This document shows, one piece after another, positions 1 through 13,400 of a stretch of 64,000 nucleotides of DNA. Position 1 is the first letter of the stretch, and each line of letters starts with the position of its first letter. The stretch comes from Lamellibrachia columna (taxonomy: Eukaryota; Annelida; Polychaeta; Sabellida; Siboglinidae). The stretch covers positions 39,117,581 to 39,181,580 of the forward strand of contig OY759271.1 in NCBI GenBank assembly GCA_963662155.1, in the 5' to 3' direction. The notes beneath the pieces were generated by a model. The model saw only the letters and a program-made list of their open reading frames with translations. It was not told where the DNA came from and did no database searches. Position numbers and translations under genes: made by a program.

Positions 1-652
1 GTAGTATCCACTACGACATGATAGCTCTAGTTTCAACTATGACATGATTGCTCTAGTATCCACTACGACATGCTGGCTGTAGTATCCACTACGACATGAT
101 AGCTCTAGTTTCCACTATGACATGATTGCTCTAGTATCCAATACGACATGCTGGCTGTAGTATCCACTACAACATGATAGCTCTAGTTTCCACTATGACA
201 TGATTGCTCTAGTATCCACTATGACATGCTGGCTGTAGTATCCACTACGACATGATAGCTCTAGTTTCCACTACAACATGATAGCTCTAGTATCCACTAC
301 GACATGATAGCTCTAGTATCCACTACGACATGATAGCTCTAGTATCCACTATGACATGATAGCTCTAGTTTCCACTACGACATGATAGCTCTAGTATCCA
401 CTACGACATGATAGCTCTAGTTTCCACTACGACATGATAGCTCTAGTTTCCACTATGACATGCTAGCTCTAGTATCCACTACGACATGATAGCTCTAGTT
501 TCCACTACGACATGATAGCTCTAGTATCCACTACGACATGATAGCTCTAGTTTCCACTACGACATGATAGCTCTAGTTTCCACTATGACATGCTAGCTCT
601 AGTATCCACTACGACATGATAGCTCTAGTATCCACTACGACATGATAGCTCG
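1..652. repeat. Minisatellite, 26 bp x ~25
   Basis: Unit like gtatccactacgacatgata plus gctcta, with variants ctatgaca/ctacgaca and atagct/ctggct. It starts before the window and ends at 652, in the intron before exon 1. Confidence 0.97.
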
Positions 653-654
653 TT

Positions 655-765
655 TGTATAAATGTGTCGTTTAGTTTTGATGAAATCGTCAGACGAACTT
701 TTATATTAATTTTACAGGCAAAAAAGTGCAAAAGTGATCCTCCTCTATATACTATGACATAAGCC
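655..765 (+). repeat. Dispersed repeat, inverted partner of 4850-5000
   Basis: The end of this block (743-762) is the exact reverse complement of 20 bases of the 29-bp unit at 4573-4893. Similarity continues leftward through ggcaaaaaagtgcaaaag and tagttttgatgaaatc, matching the reverse complement of 4894-5000. Confidence 0.7.
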
Positions 766-1058
766 TAGTCACACTTTCACAAGTTACTCGATCAATGTCA
801 ATTCATTTGATGGCTATAACAAAAGTATGCCCTCTAGCTGTTATTAAATCAACTGCGCATATTAAATTTGTCAATGGCCCATGCTCCCATACGAGCCAAT
901 GGGCGTAAGTAAGTGAGTAAGCATATTGCTTAAGCTATTCGAAGAATTTTTATGTTTTGAACTCAGGTAAGTGTGAAATAAAACTCTTAGGTTACGTGCT
1001 GAATTTAGCTAGTTTTCTTCAAAACATCTGAGAAGGTAACTGATAAACATTAAGTTTG

Positions 1059-1253
1059 CTGTTGATTCTCATTATATGATGATACTGTTGATACTCATTA
1101 TATGATGATACTGTTGATACTCATTATATGATGATACTGTTGATGCTCATATGATGATACTGTTGATACTCATTATATGATAATACTGTTGATACTCATG
1201 ACATGATGATACTCATGATATGATGATACTGTTGATACTCATTATATGATGAC
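1059..1253. repeat. Minisatellite, 26 bp x ~7
   Basis: Unit ctgttgatactcattatatg plus atgata. It ends about 65 bases before KIF21 exon 1. Confidence 0.9.
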
Positions 1254-1319
1254 AGACGGAGCAGAAACATTTCGCTTGGTGAAAGAGGTTTTAAAATTAG
1301 TTTGTGCATTGTCCACCAG

Positions 1320-1496
1320 GTGAAACTAATGAACCAGATCAAAGACGAATCAATGAAGGTTCGGCGGGTGGAACAGCGTCGCTCGAAGGAAGTGGCACAG
1401 TTCAGGAAGGAACAGAGACAGAAGGACAACCAGATCCGCTCTCTTGAGGCGGAGACAAAAAAGAAGGATGTTGTGATACGCCGCAAACAGGAAGAG
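1320..1496 (+). CDS. KIF21: KIF21 exon 1 of window (coiled coil)
   Basis: Phase 0 in and out, 59 codons. The acceptor is tttgtgcattgtccaccag and the donor GAG|gtgaaa. It encodes a charged helix ([14 protein letters not shown]... ending RRKQEE) matching the KIF21 segment that begins KLMKQ and ends RRKTEEV. It is not the true first exon, because the motor domain is missing. Confidence 0.9.
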
Positions 1497-4400
1497 GTGA
1501 AAAGGCAGAAAATAGTTCAGGAAATTAAATTACTATGGTCACTAAAGTAGAATAGTACACTATAGCATGGTTCGACGCTGTCTGTATACGACAATCCTTA
1601 AAAGCAGGGACCGTCTCATATTCACTGCCACTTTGTTCATATATAACATGAACCTGGAAGTCAATTAATTATATGTCATTGACTTGAAAACTGTAAAGTT
1701 TGCATGTTTGTGTTGCCAGATGGCGCTACTGAGGAGGTTGCAGCAGCAGAGACCAATGTCCAGTAAAGTGGCTGGGAGGGTCGGATGGTATGACCGCCCA
1801 GTGACAGGTCAGTGTCCACCTCCAATCACTTTTAACAAGATTTAACAAGATTGCCATCCCAAACAAGTTCCACATGGCAAGTGGACAAGGAAGCCATTGG
1901 CTTATCAAGAGTCCAACAATTTTATCATCTATGTGTAGTGTGCCCTTATCAAATATCTGTCAATTCTATTTTTAAACATATTCACACTACTAGCATTAAC
2001 ACAATCATTTGACAGTTTGTTCCATTCATTTATCACCCTCTGTGAGAAAGAGTACTTTCTCATGTCCAACCTATACTGCTTTGTGTCCTCTGGTTCTACT
2101 GCCTTCTTTAAGTTTGAAGAACATATTCCTATCAACATCCTCATAACCGTTCACTATTTTAAAAACTTCTATTTGGTCTCCTCTTAGTCTCCTGGTCTCT
2201 AGTGTTATCAAACCACATTGTAATAAGCGGCTTTCATAACTAAGGTCTCTCAATTCTGGAATCATTTTAGTTGCTCTTCGTTGTATTCTTTCTAGCTTGT
2301 CTATGTCCATTTTACGATACGGCCTCCATGCTTGAATACAATATTCCAAATGTGGTCTAACTATTGCTTTGTACAGGGGTACAATTAGCTGGTTCTCCTT
2401 ATACGTGATAGTTCTCCTAATTAGCCCTAGCATTTGATTTTCTGAAACTTTCATGTCAGCACTAAATGTTACTCCTAAGTCCTTTTCTTGTGTGGTTCTA
2501 CCTAGTACAGCATCCCCCATTTTATATACATTTACACTTCCCAAAATTGAATAACATTTGCCATTTTTCTCTCCAGTTAACTAATTTATCTAGATCATCC
2601 TGTAAACTTTGTTTATCTGTATCATTAGTAACCTTTCTGAAAACTTTTGTGTCATCTGCAAATTTGAGTACTTTGCTAGATATGTCATCTTCCAAATCAT
2701 TTATATATATATATATTAAAAACAGTATAGGGCCTAATACTGATCCCTGTGGTACCCCACTCAAAACCGATTTCCAGTTTGAAATCTCACCATCTATTAC
2801 TCTCTGTCTTCTGTGTATAAGCCACTTTTCTATCCAGTTGATTACATCATTACCTATACCATGGGCTTTTAGTTTAAGTAACATTCTTTGACGTGACATT
2901 TTATCGAAAGCTTTCTGAAAATCTAAGTAGACAACATCCACTGGTGACCCGTCATCCACCCACTTTGTAATTTCTTCCAAAAAACATAAGAGATTGGTTA
3001 GACATGACCTTGCTTTTAGGAACCCATGTTGAGATGTATTTATTAATTTATGTTTTACAAGGAATTCCACCTGTAGTCTCCAATTAATGTTTTGAGTAAT
3101 TTACATACAACTGATGTTAAACTCACTGGTCTGTAATTTTCTGGCTTGTTCCTCGATCCTTTCTTAAATAGCAGTGTAATGTTTGCTTCTTTCCATTCTG
3201 AAAGAATTATTCCTTCTTCTCAAAAGTTAAACAATTTTGGAAGTGGTGTACTAATTTGCTTAACAATTTCCTTAAGCAGTTTTGGTGGTATCCCATCAAC
3301 TCCAGCTGATTTATTATCTTTTATCTTCTTAATTTTCTTTGCTATAATTTCAGGAGTTACAAATAACTGCCCTAAATGATCTGATTTACTGACCTCAAAT
3401 TTAGTAAATGGAACTGGAAGTGAGCTGATATCTTCTGTGGTAAAAACTGAGCTGAAATACTCATTCAGGACCTCTGCCATTTGAAACCCGTCTGAAATTA
3501 TGTTTCCACTGTTGTTTTCCAGTGGTCCGACCTTTTCTCGAACTTTCTGTTTACTCCTTACATAAGCATAGAAACTCTTGCTGTCATTTTTATATTACCT
3601 GCAAATTCTTTTTCAAAGGTTCTTTTAGATTTTCTAATTTCAGTTGTAGCTAGGTTAAGTGCCTCTTTGTAATTTACATAGTCTTCATCCTTTCTGGTAC
3701 GCCTATAAACCCTCCACATAGTTTGCTTAAACACTATTTTTCAAATAGCTTCTTTTGACAAGTGTTTCTTTCTAGACCGTTTTCCTTATTTTTTCAAGGG
3801 AACAAATTTATCGATGATACTCTCATTTTCATATTTTAGAATATTCCAACATTCAGTTGCAGTCTTATTCATCAGCATGTTATTCCAATTTAGCTTTGCT
3901 AAGTATTTTCTCATATCTTTACAGTTACCTTTGTGGAAGTTTCTCTGATGCGTTTTTTTTTTTACTTTCTGATTTTACATTGATGTCAAAATGTATTTGA
4001 TTGTGGTCACTGTTACCCAATGGTTCATGTATTTTTGCACTGTCCACTAATTCTTTTTGTGATGACAAAACTATATCTAATACATTATCTCCCCTGGTTG
4101 GTTCTAGCACATGCTGAGTAAGGAAGCTATCCTGAATCAAAAATAGAAATTGTTGGTCCTCACCCCCTGTACTCTCAAGAGATTTCCATTGTATGTGTCC
4201 ATGGTTAAAATCTCCCATTATGATACATTCCCCTTTACTAACTTCCTTTATAACATTTTGTATTTTTGTGTTATCCTCTTCGTTTATGTTTGGACTTCGG
4301 TAAACTAATCCAATAGTTCATTTTGAACTTCCTGGCACACAACTCTTCTATCAGTTAGACAGTTTAGACTTAGGATAGAGTAAACATATATTTTATTGAT

Positions 4401-7400
4401 AACTCCTTCCACAATTGATTTAGCACATCCTGAATCAGGTTTTTTGATGTTCAGATTTGTAGTGCATGGCTAGTGTCGGTCGGATCAATAAAAGAGTGTG
4501 AACCTTTGTTGAAATCATTGAAAGAGTTGACTTTGATCGTTATGTCTGATAACTTACAACAGTGTGAATAGCATTATGTCATAGTATATAGAGCCAGACA
4601 ACTTATGTCATAGTATATAGAGCCAGACAACCTATGTCATAGTATATAGAGCCAGACAACTTATGTCATAGTATATAGAGCCAGACAACCTATGTCATAG
4701 TATATAGAGCCAGACAACCTATGTCATAGTATATAGAGCCAGACAACTTATGTCATAGTATATAGAGCCAGACAACTTATGTCATAGTATATAGAGCCAG
4801 ACAACTTATGTCATAGTATATAGAGCCAGACAACTTATGTCATAGTATATAGAGCTAGACAACTTATGTCATAGTATATAGAGCCAGACAACTTTTGCTA
4901 ATTTTTTGCCGAATTATGACCAAACCCAATTAAAAATAATTTAATTGTTTGTCCAATGATTTCACCAAAACTAGATAACAAATTTGCACAAATGAGATAG
5001 CATGTTGTAGGTAGGTTTGATTTTTGATGAAATAATTATAAAATGCAACAATAACATTTTTTTATTGCGGAGTCAGTTTTAATTGGTTCCTTGTGCATGA
5101 TTCATATGTTCACTCAAAACTTAGTTTAGCCTTTTCATATTACCGGTGTCAATCTTCAGAGTCATTCACAATTCAGTCATAATTAATTTTTTGTCTCTCT
5201 GTTCAGTCAGTTCGTTCACTCAATCAGGTCCTCGTGAGGTATTTGACAACATTGTCTAAACTGTATCATGGACACTTCTGCCGTGACTCATGATGTGGTT
5301 GAGAGATGTGAGTCCACAGCAGATTACACATTTACCCCCTGTGTGGGGGCCTTACTTACCCATGTGTGGGGGCCTTACTTACCCCTGTGTGGGGGCCTTA
5401 CTTCCCCCCTGTGTGGGGGGGCCTTACTTCCCCCCTGTGTGGGGGCCTTACTTACCCCCTGTGTGGGGGCCTTACTTCCCCCCTGTGTGGGGGCCTTACT
5501 TCCCCCTGTGTGGGGGCCTTACTTACCCCCTGTGTGGGGGCCTTACTTCCCCCCTATGTGGGGGCCTTACTTCCCCTGTGTGGGGGCCTTACTTACCCCC
5601 TGTGTGGGGGCCTTACTTCCCCCCTGTGTGGGGGCCTTATTTCCCCCGGCATACACACCAGGTTTAGCATCTCTTCGAAAGACAGAAGCAACGTGGGGGA
5701 AGACAGAATTACATTGTGGAATTACATTGGCGATGTGTACAATTACCTGTCACGCCTTTTCATCCAAACAACCTGCATATTTACATTCTATGCTCACTCC
5801 AGCAAGACAGCCCAGACAGCTTCGGTTGTCTGGTTCTAATTTACGTTCTGTTCCCAGAGTTAAGACAAACGCTGGAACTCGAGCTTTCTCAGTTGCCGCA
5901 CCAACCCTATGGAATTCACTCCTCGTCAGCGTTAAATCAGCAGGAAATACTGTTTCATTTCCCTGTCATCTGAGAACCTATCTTTTTAATATTGCCTATC
6001 CTCCTTAGCTTCTTGGCACATCGATCCATCTGTTGATGACTTTTCACATTGTACATGATCACAAGAATGCCTAATCCTTTAGTTTTGTTGCGCCACTGAG
6101 CTCGAATTTTCCGAGGATATTGGTGCCAAAGAAGTCATTTTATTATTATTATAAGTTTTGAAACAGGTTGACTTGAGCCACGTCCCCCTCACGTGACAGT
6201 CCAGTGCTCTATCACTGGGCCACTGTGCCCACTTAAGTTAGCTGATCCAATAAATAATTTATAAAAAATAGTTGATCAGTTAATTCTAGCCTGTGCTCGC
6301 TCAGTCATTTCAGCTGCAGAACGTATTTTAGAACTACTCATGTTTAGAAACCCTCCCTTATATTCAGTTGTTAAGCAGCTGCCTAATGCAATGTCTGAAC
6401 TTTCCAGTTCCCAAGAATCCAGTTGGTGTACGGAAAAAGAAACGAAAATTCTCAGCAAAAGCTGCGAAGTCAAAATGGGATGCTTTGGAGAAATGTGTAA
6501 GTTCCAATTCTTTCAGTATTCCCTTTTTATTTTAAATAAAGTGTGCCAGTTGAAAAACATTTATCGTCATGATTATTCAACATCTATTTCACACCACTAT
6601 ATGCCCATATACCCTAGCTGAACAAAGTAGTAGTATTTAACTTTGTATTCAATATCACCATGCAAACTAGGATACATTGATTAGATCTTGCTACACTAAC
6701 TAAACTAATCGTGTTTTCAACATGTTTTGAAGTGATGATCTGTTCGTCTCATGCCATTTGAGAAACACAAGTGCTGTGTCCCGTAATACAAAAAAGCTTG
6801 TTTAAAACACACAAAGGAATGTTTCCTGCACTCGTAAGACCATCAGATCTCAGAAAATCCAAAAGAGTTACAGGCAACACATTGGCACGTGTGCATTTGT
6901 TAAAATTCCAATCAATTATACTTGCTTTTCATTCCTCTGTATACTGGGGTCACTCACAGGTTCACATCAAGAGTGTTCATGTACATTGCTCACAAACTTC
7001 AGCAAGAGAATAACAATATGTTATGTTATGTTAATTTGTATTATTTTACAGGTTTCCCAGATTATTATAAAACGCCAGACATTAAGTCACATGGAGAGAG
7101 ACATGGAACGGTGGCTTAAGGTACGTAGATGTCGTCATTGCTTTGGTTTCATACACAATAATGCAGGATGTGGAATATGTAATATTAATCACAAGGTGGT
7201 CGTCAACACGTCACCTACACATGGAGCATTGTAGAGGGAGTCACAACAGGTGGGAAAAAAATAAAAACCGTTGAAAGGGAAAGTGTTGATATTGTGTGTA
7301 ATGTACGGGTTGTACGGAGACGGAGCAGCAACAACTGAAGCTTTGTTTGTGAGAACAACTGGGCCCGGAGACTTACAGGAGCAAAGGGGCGGATAGAGGG

Positions 7401-10400
7401 AGAAGATTGGGAGGATGAATGGCCCGAGGAAAGAGATTGGGAGGATGAATGACCAGAGGGAAGAGATTGGGAGGATGAATGACCAGAGGGAAGAGATTGG
7501 GAGGATGAATGACCAGCCAGAGGAAAGAGATTGGGAGGATGAATGACCAGAGGGAAGAGATTGGGAGGATGAATGACCCGAGGGAAGAGATTGGGAGCAG
7601 GAATGGCCAGAGGGAAGAGATTGGGAGGATGAATCACCAGAGGGAAGAGATTGGGAGGATGAATGACCCGAGGAAAGAGATTGGGAGGATGAATGACCAG
7701 AGGGAATAGATTGGGAGCAGGAATGACCAGAGGGAATAGATTGGGAGCAGGAATGACCAGAGGGAACAGATTGGGAGGATGAATCACCAGAGGGAAGATA
7801 TTGGGAGGATGAATGGCCAGAGGGAAGATATTGGGAGGATTGACCAAAGGAAAGAGATTGGGAGGATGAATGACCAGAGGGAAGAGATTGGGAGGATGAA
7901 TGACCCGAGGGAAGAGATTGGGGGATGAATGACCCGAGGGAAGAGATTGGGAGGATGAATGACCCGAGGGAAGAGATTGGGGGATGAATGACCCGAGGGA
8001 AGAGATTGGGAGGACAAATGACCTGAGGGAAGAGATTGGGAGGATGAATGACCCGAGGGAAGAGATTGGGAGGATGAATGACCCGAGGGAAGAGATTGGG
8101 ACATAGGTGAGCGTAGCGGGAAGAACTTAAGAAGCCGGAAGTGTGCAGGATACTTGGTGTGGATGGAGGCAGGCCGCAGAGAGTAGAGGCAGGGAAAAGA
8201 TGAAAGTAGAGATTAGTGGGAAAATGAACAGCTAAATCAATGCAGCAAGATAAAAACTAATCAACCTTTATTAAAGGGAACTTTGAGGAAGAACATACAT
8301 TTAAATGATCAAATGTTGTGTGTGCTCATGTGATCATGTTGTGTATGTTGCCAGCAACGAGCGAGTCTGAGCAAGAAACTGGAGAAGTTTATGAGGAAGA
8401 AGGAGAAAGCTGTGTCAGAGAACAAGGTGAGATGACGTCTCGATGATTGTGGCATTTCTTGTCTTTTAATTTCTACTTCAAGGCCATTTGTGAAGACCTC
8501 GGTGTTAAAAAATAAGTTGTCATGTATGTAGGCTGACAAACCTGAATGTGTGAGCATTGTCAAAAACTACATTTGTATGTCATTTATTTCCTAGTTTTAA
8601 TGTATAGCACTGTTACAGACAAAGCTCCTTTTACAAGTAGAAAGTTTCAAGACTGGACACAGATGAGTACATATGAGTACAGATGAGTACAGCAAGAGTT
8701 TGTTGGTGTTAGTGAAGTTAGGAGAATAATTTAATAAAAAAAAGATATTCATTTAAACGCAACTGTTCGAGTTGACTCACTTCAACGTTTCAGCAACCAT
8801 TGGTTGCCTTCTTTAGGAAGTGAATTCTGGGACTTAGTTCGTCTGCTGCCAGATAGTATGGCCAGCAGGCATCCCATACACGACTAAGTCGATGTCCCAC
8901 TTTGTCTTGACTCATGATGCATGGCATACTTTCTCATACAGAGGCCTCCTGTGTCTCACACTTCTGCTGCTTTCCCTGTCAGTTGCCTTGGCTCACTCCC
9001 ATTTAATAACGCAGTTGTTTCTGTTGGCCTGGTCTGTGATTGCTGACTTATATTCTTCTCTTGATGGCTCTCTCTTCTTTTCACAAGTAAACAGTCTGGT
9101 TGTGATGGTTTAAACCTCCTTCTTGTGCTCCTCGAGTCTTGTTCCAAATGTTTTCCCTGTTTCGACAATGTACGTGTGATTACAACTGTTGCATGGGATC
9201 TGGTGTACACAGTGTGTGTTTGTGTACCCACTGTGAGTTTGTGTACACAGTGTGTGTTTGTGTACCCACTGTGTGTTTGTGTACACAGTGTGTGTTTGTG
9301 CATTGCAGGAGGAAGACTTGGTACAGGAGCTGGAGGAACAGATCTCAGGTCTACAGGACAACATCGCCTATGTGCAGGAGAACATCTCTGACTGCCAGAG
9401 CAACATCATGCAGATGGAGGAGAGCAAGGTGACACTGTCATTGTCAACCAGTCACTGTCTCACTCAGTGTCACAGTCATTCATCACTTAAGCAAACCCAC
9501 TGGTCGAAAATACCTCTTTGTCAAATCTCAGCAACCACACAACGGATCATTGCCAAGTGTTCAGTGCATGTTATTTGTGTTAAATAAAGGCAATACTATA
9601 AAGTTCCAACTCATTTTCATATTGGCAACCATGGTAACCACTTAACATGTCATTCATAAATTGGGGAAGGTTGTAAGCCGAAATGTGCAATTATCCTTTG
9701 TATACTTTGCCAACATGTTATTGTGCAGTGTGAATATATTGATATTTGTCTCTCTGTGGTGGCCTTAAACACGAATAGAATTTTTTTTTCAAAATTGATT
9801 TAACATCATCCTTAGGTTACTGCACACACACAGTATGGTGGATGAATACCCAGGTAGCTAAGGAGGGTAAACAGTATGGTGGATGAATACCCAAGTAGCT
9901 AAGGAGGGTAAACAGTATGGTGGATGAACACCCAGGGAGCTAAGGAGGGTAAACAGTATGGTGGATGAATACCCAGGGAACTAAGGAGGGTAAACAGTAT
10001 GGTGGATAAATACCCAGGGAACTAAGGAGGGTAAACAGTATGGTGGATGAATACCCAGGGAGCTAAGGAGGGTAAACAGTATGGTGGATGAATACCCAGG
10101 GAACTAAGGAGGGTAAACAGTATGGTGGATGAATACCCAGGGAGCCAAGGGGGGTAAACAGTATGGTGGATGAATACCCAGGGAGCTAAGGAGGGTAAAC
10201 AGTATGGTGGATGAATACCCAGGGAACTAAGGAGGGTAAACAGTATGGTGGATGAATACCCAGGGAGCTAAGGGGGGTAAACAGTATGGTGGATGAATAC
10301 CCAGGGAGCTAAGGAGGGTAAACAGTATGGTGGATGAATACCCAGGGAGCTAAGGAGGGTAAACAGTATGGTGGATGAACACCCAGGGAGCTAAGGAGGG

Positions 10401-13400
10401 TAAACAGTATGGTGGATGGACACCCAGGGAGCTAAGGAGGGTAAACAGTATGGTGGATGAATACCCAGGGAGCTAAGGGGGGTAAACAGTATGGTGGATG
10501 AATACCCAGGGAGCTAAGGCGGGTAAACAGTATGGTGGATGGACACCCAGGGAGCTAAGGAGGGTAAACAGTATGGTGGATGAATACCCAGGGAGCTAAG
10601 GGGGGTAAACAGTATGGTGGATGAACACCCAGGGAGCTAAGGAGGGTAAACAGTATGGTGGATGAATACCCAGGGAGCTAAGGAGGGTAAACAGTATGGT
10701 GGATGGACACCCAGGGAGCTAAGGAGGGTAAACAGTATGGTGGATGAATACCCAGGGAGCTAAGGAGGGCAAACAGTATGGTGGATGGACACCCAGGGAG
10801 CTAAGGAGGGTAAACAGTATGGTGGATGAATACCCAGGGAGCTAAGGGGGGTAAACAGTATGGTGGATGGACACCCAGGGAGCTAAGGGGGGTAAACAGT
10901 ATGGTGGATGAATACCCAGGGAGCTAAGGGGGGTAAACAGTATGGTGGATGAATACCCAGGGAGCTAAGGGGGGTAAACAGTATGGTGGATGAATACCCA
11001 GGGAGCTAAGGGGGGTAAACAGTATGGTGGATGAATACCCAGGGAGCTAAGGAGGGTAAACAGTATGGTGGAAGGACACCCAGGGAGCTAAGGAGGGTAA
11101 ACAGTATGGTGGATGAATACCCAGGGAGCTAAGGGGGGTAAACAGTATGGTGGATGAACACCCAGGGAGCTAAGGAGGGTAAACAGTATGGTGGATGAAT
11201 ACCCAGGGAGCTAAGGAGGGTAAACAGTATGGTGGATGGACACCCAGGGAGCTAAGGAGGGTAAACAGTATGGTGGATGAATACCCAGGGAGCTAAGAAG
11301 GGTAAACAGTATGGTGGATGGACACCCAGGGAGCTAAGGAGGGTAAACAGTATGGTGGATGAATACCCAGGGAGCTAAGGGGGGTAAACAGTATGGTGGA
11401 TGGACACCCAGGGAGCTAAGGGGGGTAAACAGTATGGTGGATGAATACCCAGGGAGCTAAGGGGGGTAAACAGTATGGTGGATGAATACCCAGGGAGCTA
11501 AGGGGGGTAAACAGTATGGTGGATGAACACCCAGGGAGCTAAGGAGGGTAAACAGTATGGTGGATGAATACCCAGGGAGCTAAGGAGGGTAAACAGTATA
11601 GTGGATGGACACCCAGGGAGCTAAGGAGGGTAAACAGTATGGTGGATGGACACCCAGGGAGCTAAGGAGGGTAAACAGTATGGTGGATGGACACCCAGGG
11701 AGCTAAGGGGGGTAAACAGTATGGTGGATGAATACCCAGGGAGCTAAGGAGGGTAAACAGTATGGTGGATAAATACCCAGGGAGCTAAGGGGGGTAAACA
11801 GTATGGTGGATGAACACACAGGGAGCTAAGGAGGGTAAACAGTATGGTGGATGGACACCCAGGGAGCTAAGTGGGGTAAACAGTATGGTGGATGAATACC
11901 CAGGGAGCTAAGGAGGGTAAACAGTATGGTGGATGGACACCCAGGGAGCTAAGGAGGGTAAACAGTATGGTGGATGAATACCCAGGTAGCTAAGGAGGGT
12001 AAACAGTATGGTGGATGAATACCCAGGGAGCTAAGGAGGGTAAACAGTATGGTGGATGGACACCCAGGGAGCTAAGGAGGGTAAACAGTATGGTGGATGA
12101 ATACCCAGGTAGCTAAGGAGGGTAAACAGTATGGTGGATGAATACCCAGGTAGCTAAGGGGGGTAAACAGTATGGTGGATGAACACCCAGGGAGCTAAGG
12201 AGGGTAAACAGTATGGTGGATGGACATCCAGGGAGCTAAGGAGGGTAAACAGTATGGTGGATGAATACCCAGGGAGCTAAGGGGGGTAAACAGTATGGTG
12301 GATAAATACCCAGGGAGCTAAGGAGGGTAAACAGTATGGTGGATGAATACCCAGGGAGCTAAGGGGGGTAAACAGTATGGTGGATGAACACCCAGGGAGC
12401 TAAGGAGGGTAAACAGTATGGTGGATGAATACCCAGGGAGCTAAGGGGGGTAAACAGTATGGTGGATGAACACCCAGGGAGCTAAGGAGGGTAAACAGTA
12501 TGGTGGATGGACACCCAGGGAGCTAAGGAGGGTAAACAGTATGGTGGATGAATACCCAGGTAGCTAAGGAGGGTAAACAGTATGGTGGATGAACACCCAG
12601 GGAGCTAAGGAGGGTAAACAGTATGGTGGATGAATACCCAGGGAGCTAAGGGGGGTAAACAGTATGGTGGATGAACACCCAGGGAGCTAAGAGGGGTAAA
12701 CAAGGTTAAAAAGACAAGTCTTTAGATGACAGTGAAGTGTTATTGTGTTTCCTGACCTAGCACTAACACGGGGTGAGTTCCAAACAGTTGGTGCAGCAGC
12801 CGATAAAGTCACAGTTCCAGTGTCTGTGTCAATTCTGGGAAGTGTTTCCTGCTAGTATTGACTGTCACCAGTGTGTGTTATTGACAGGACGTTGACCAGG
12901 AGCCTGTGGTGACATTCAACAGCTGTGACTCGCTGGAGGAAGCCAAGTATCTACTGGAGCACTTTGTGACAATGTCCATCAGCAAGGTAGGTCTCGTCCC
13001 TGTCACTTATTCTTACAGTCTGAGGCTCCCTCCTCAGTTCAGTCTTCACTCGTTTTCTTTTATAATAATTTTGCTAAAAATTATACATATCCCTGTGGTG
13101 TCTGTCCATGATCCATGTGGTGCCTATCAATGATCTGTGGTGTCTGTCCATGATCCATGTGGTGCCTATCAATGATCTGTGGTGTCTGTCCATGATCCAT
13201 GTGGTGCCTATCAATGATCTGTGGTGTCTGTCCATGATCCATGTGGTGCCTATCGATGATCTGTGGTGTCTGTCCATGATCCATGTGGTGCCTATCAATG
13301 ATCTGTGGTGTTTGTCCATGATCCATGTGGTGCCTATCAATGATCTGTGGTCTGTCCATGATCTATGTAGTGTCTATGTCATGATCCATGTAGTGTCTAT

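Noticed and set aside
1..652. CRISPR-like regular repeats (here and in other arrays)
   Set aside because: Units are directly adjacent with no unique spacers, there are no cas genes, and the genome is a spliced eukaryote.
4573..4893. Array as a transposon terminal repeat
   Set aside because: The LINE boundary is near 4320 and about 250 bases separate the two; the array belongs to the dispersed repeat instead.
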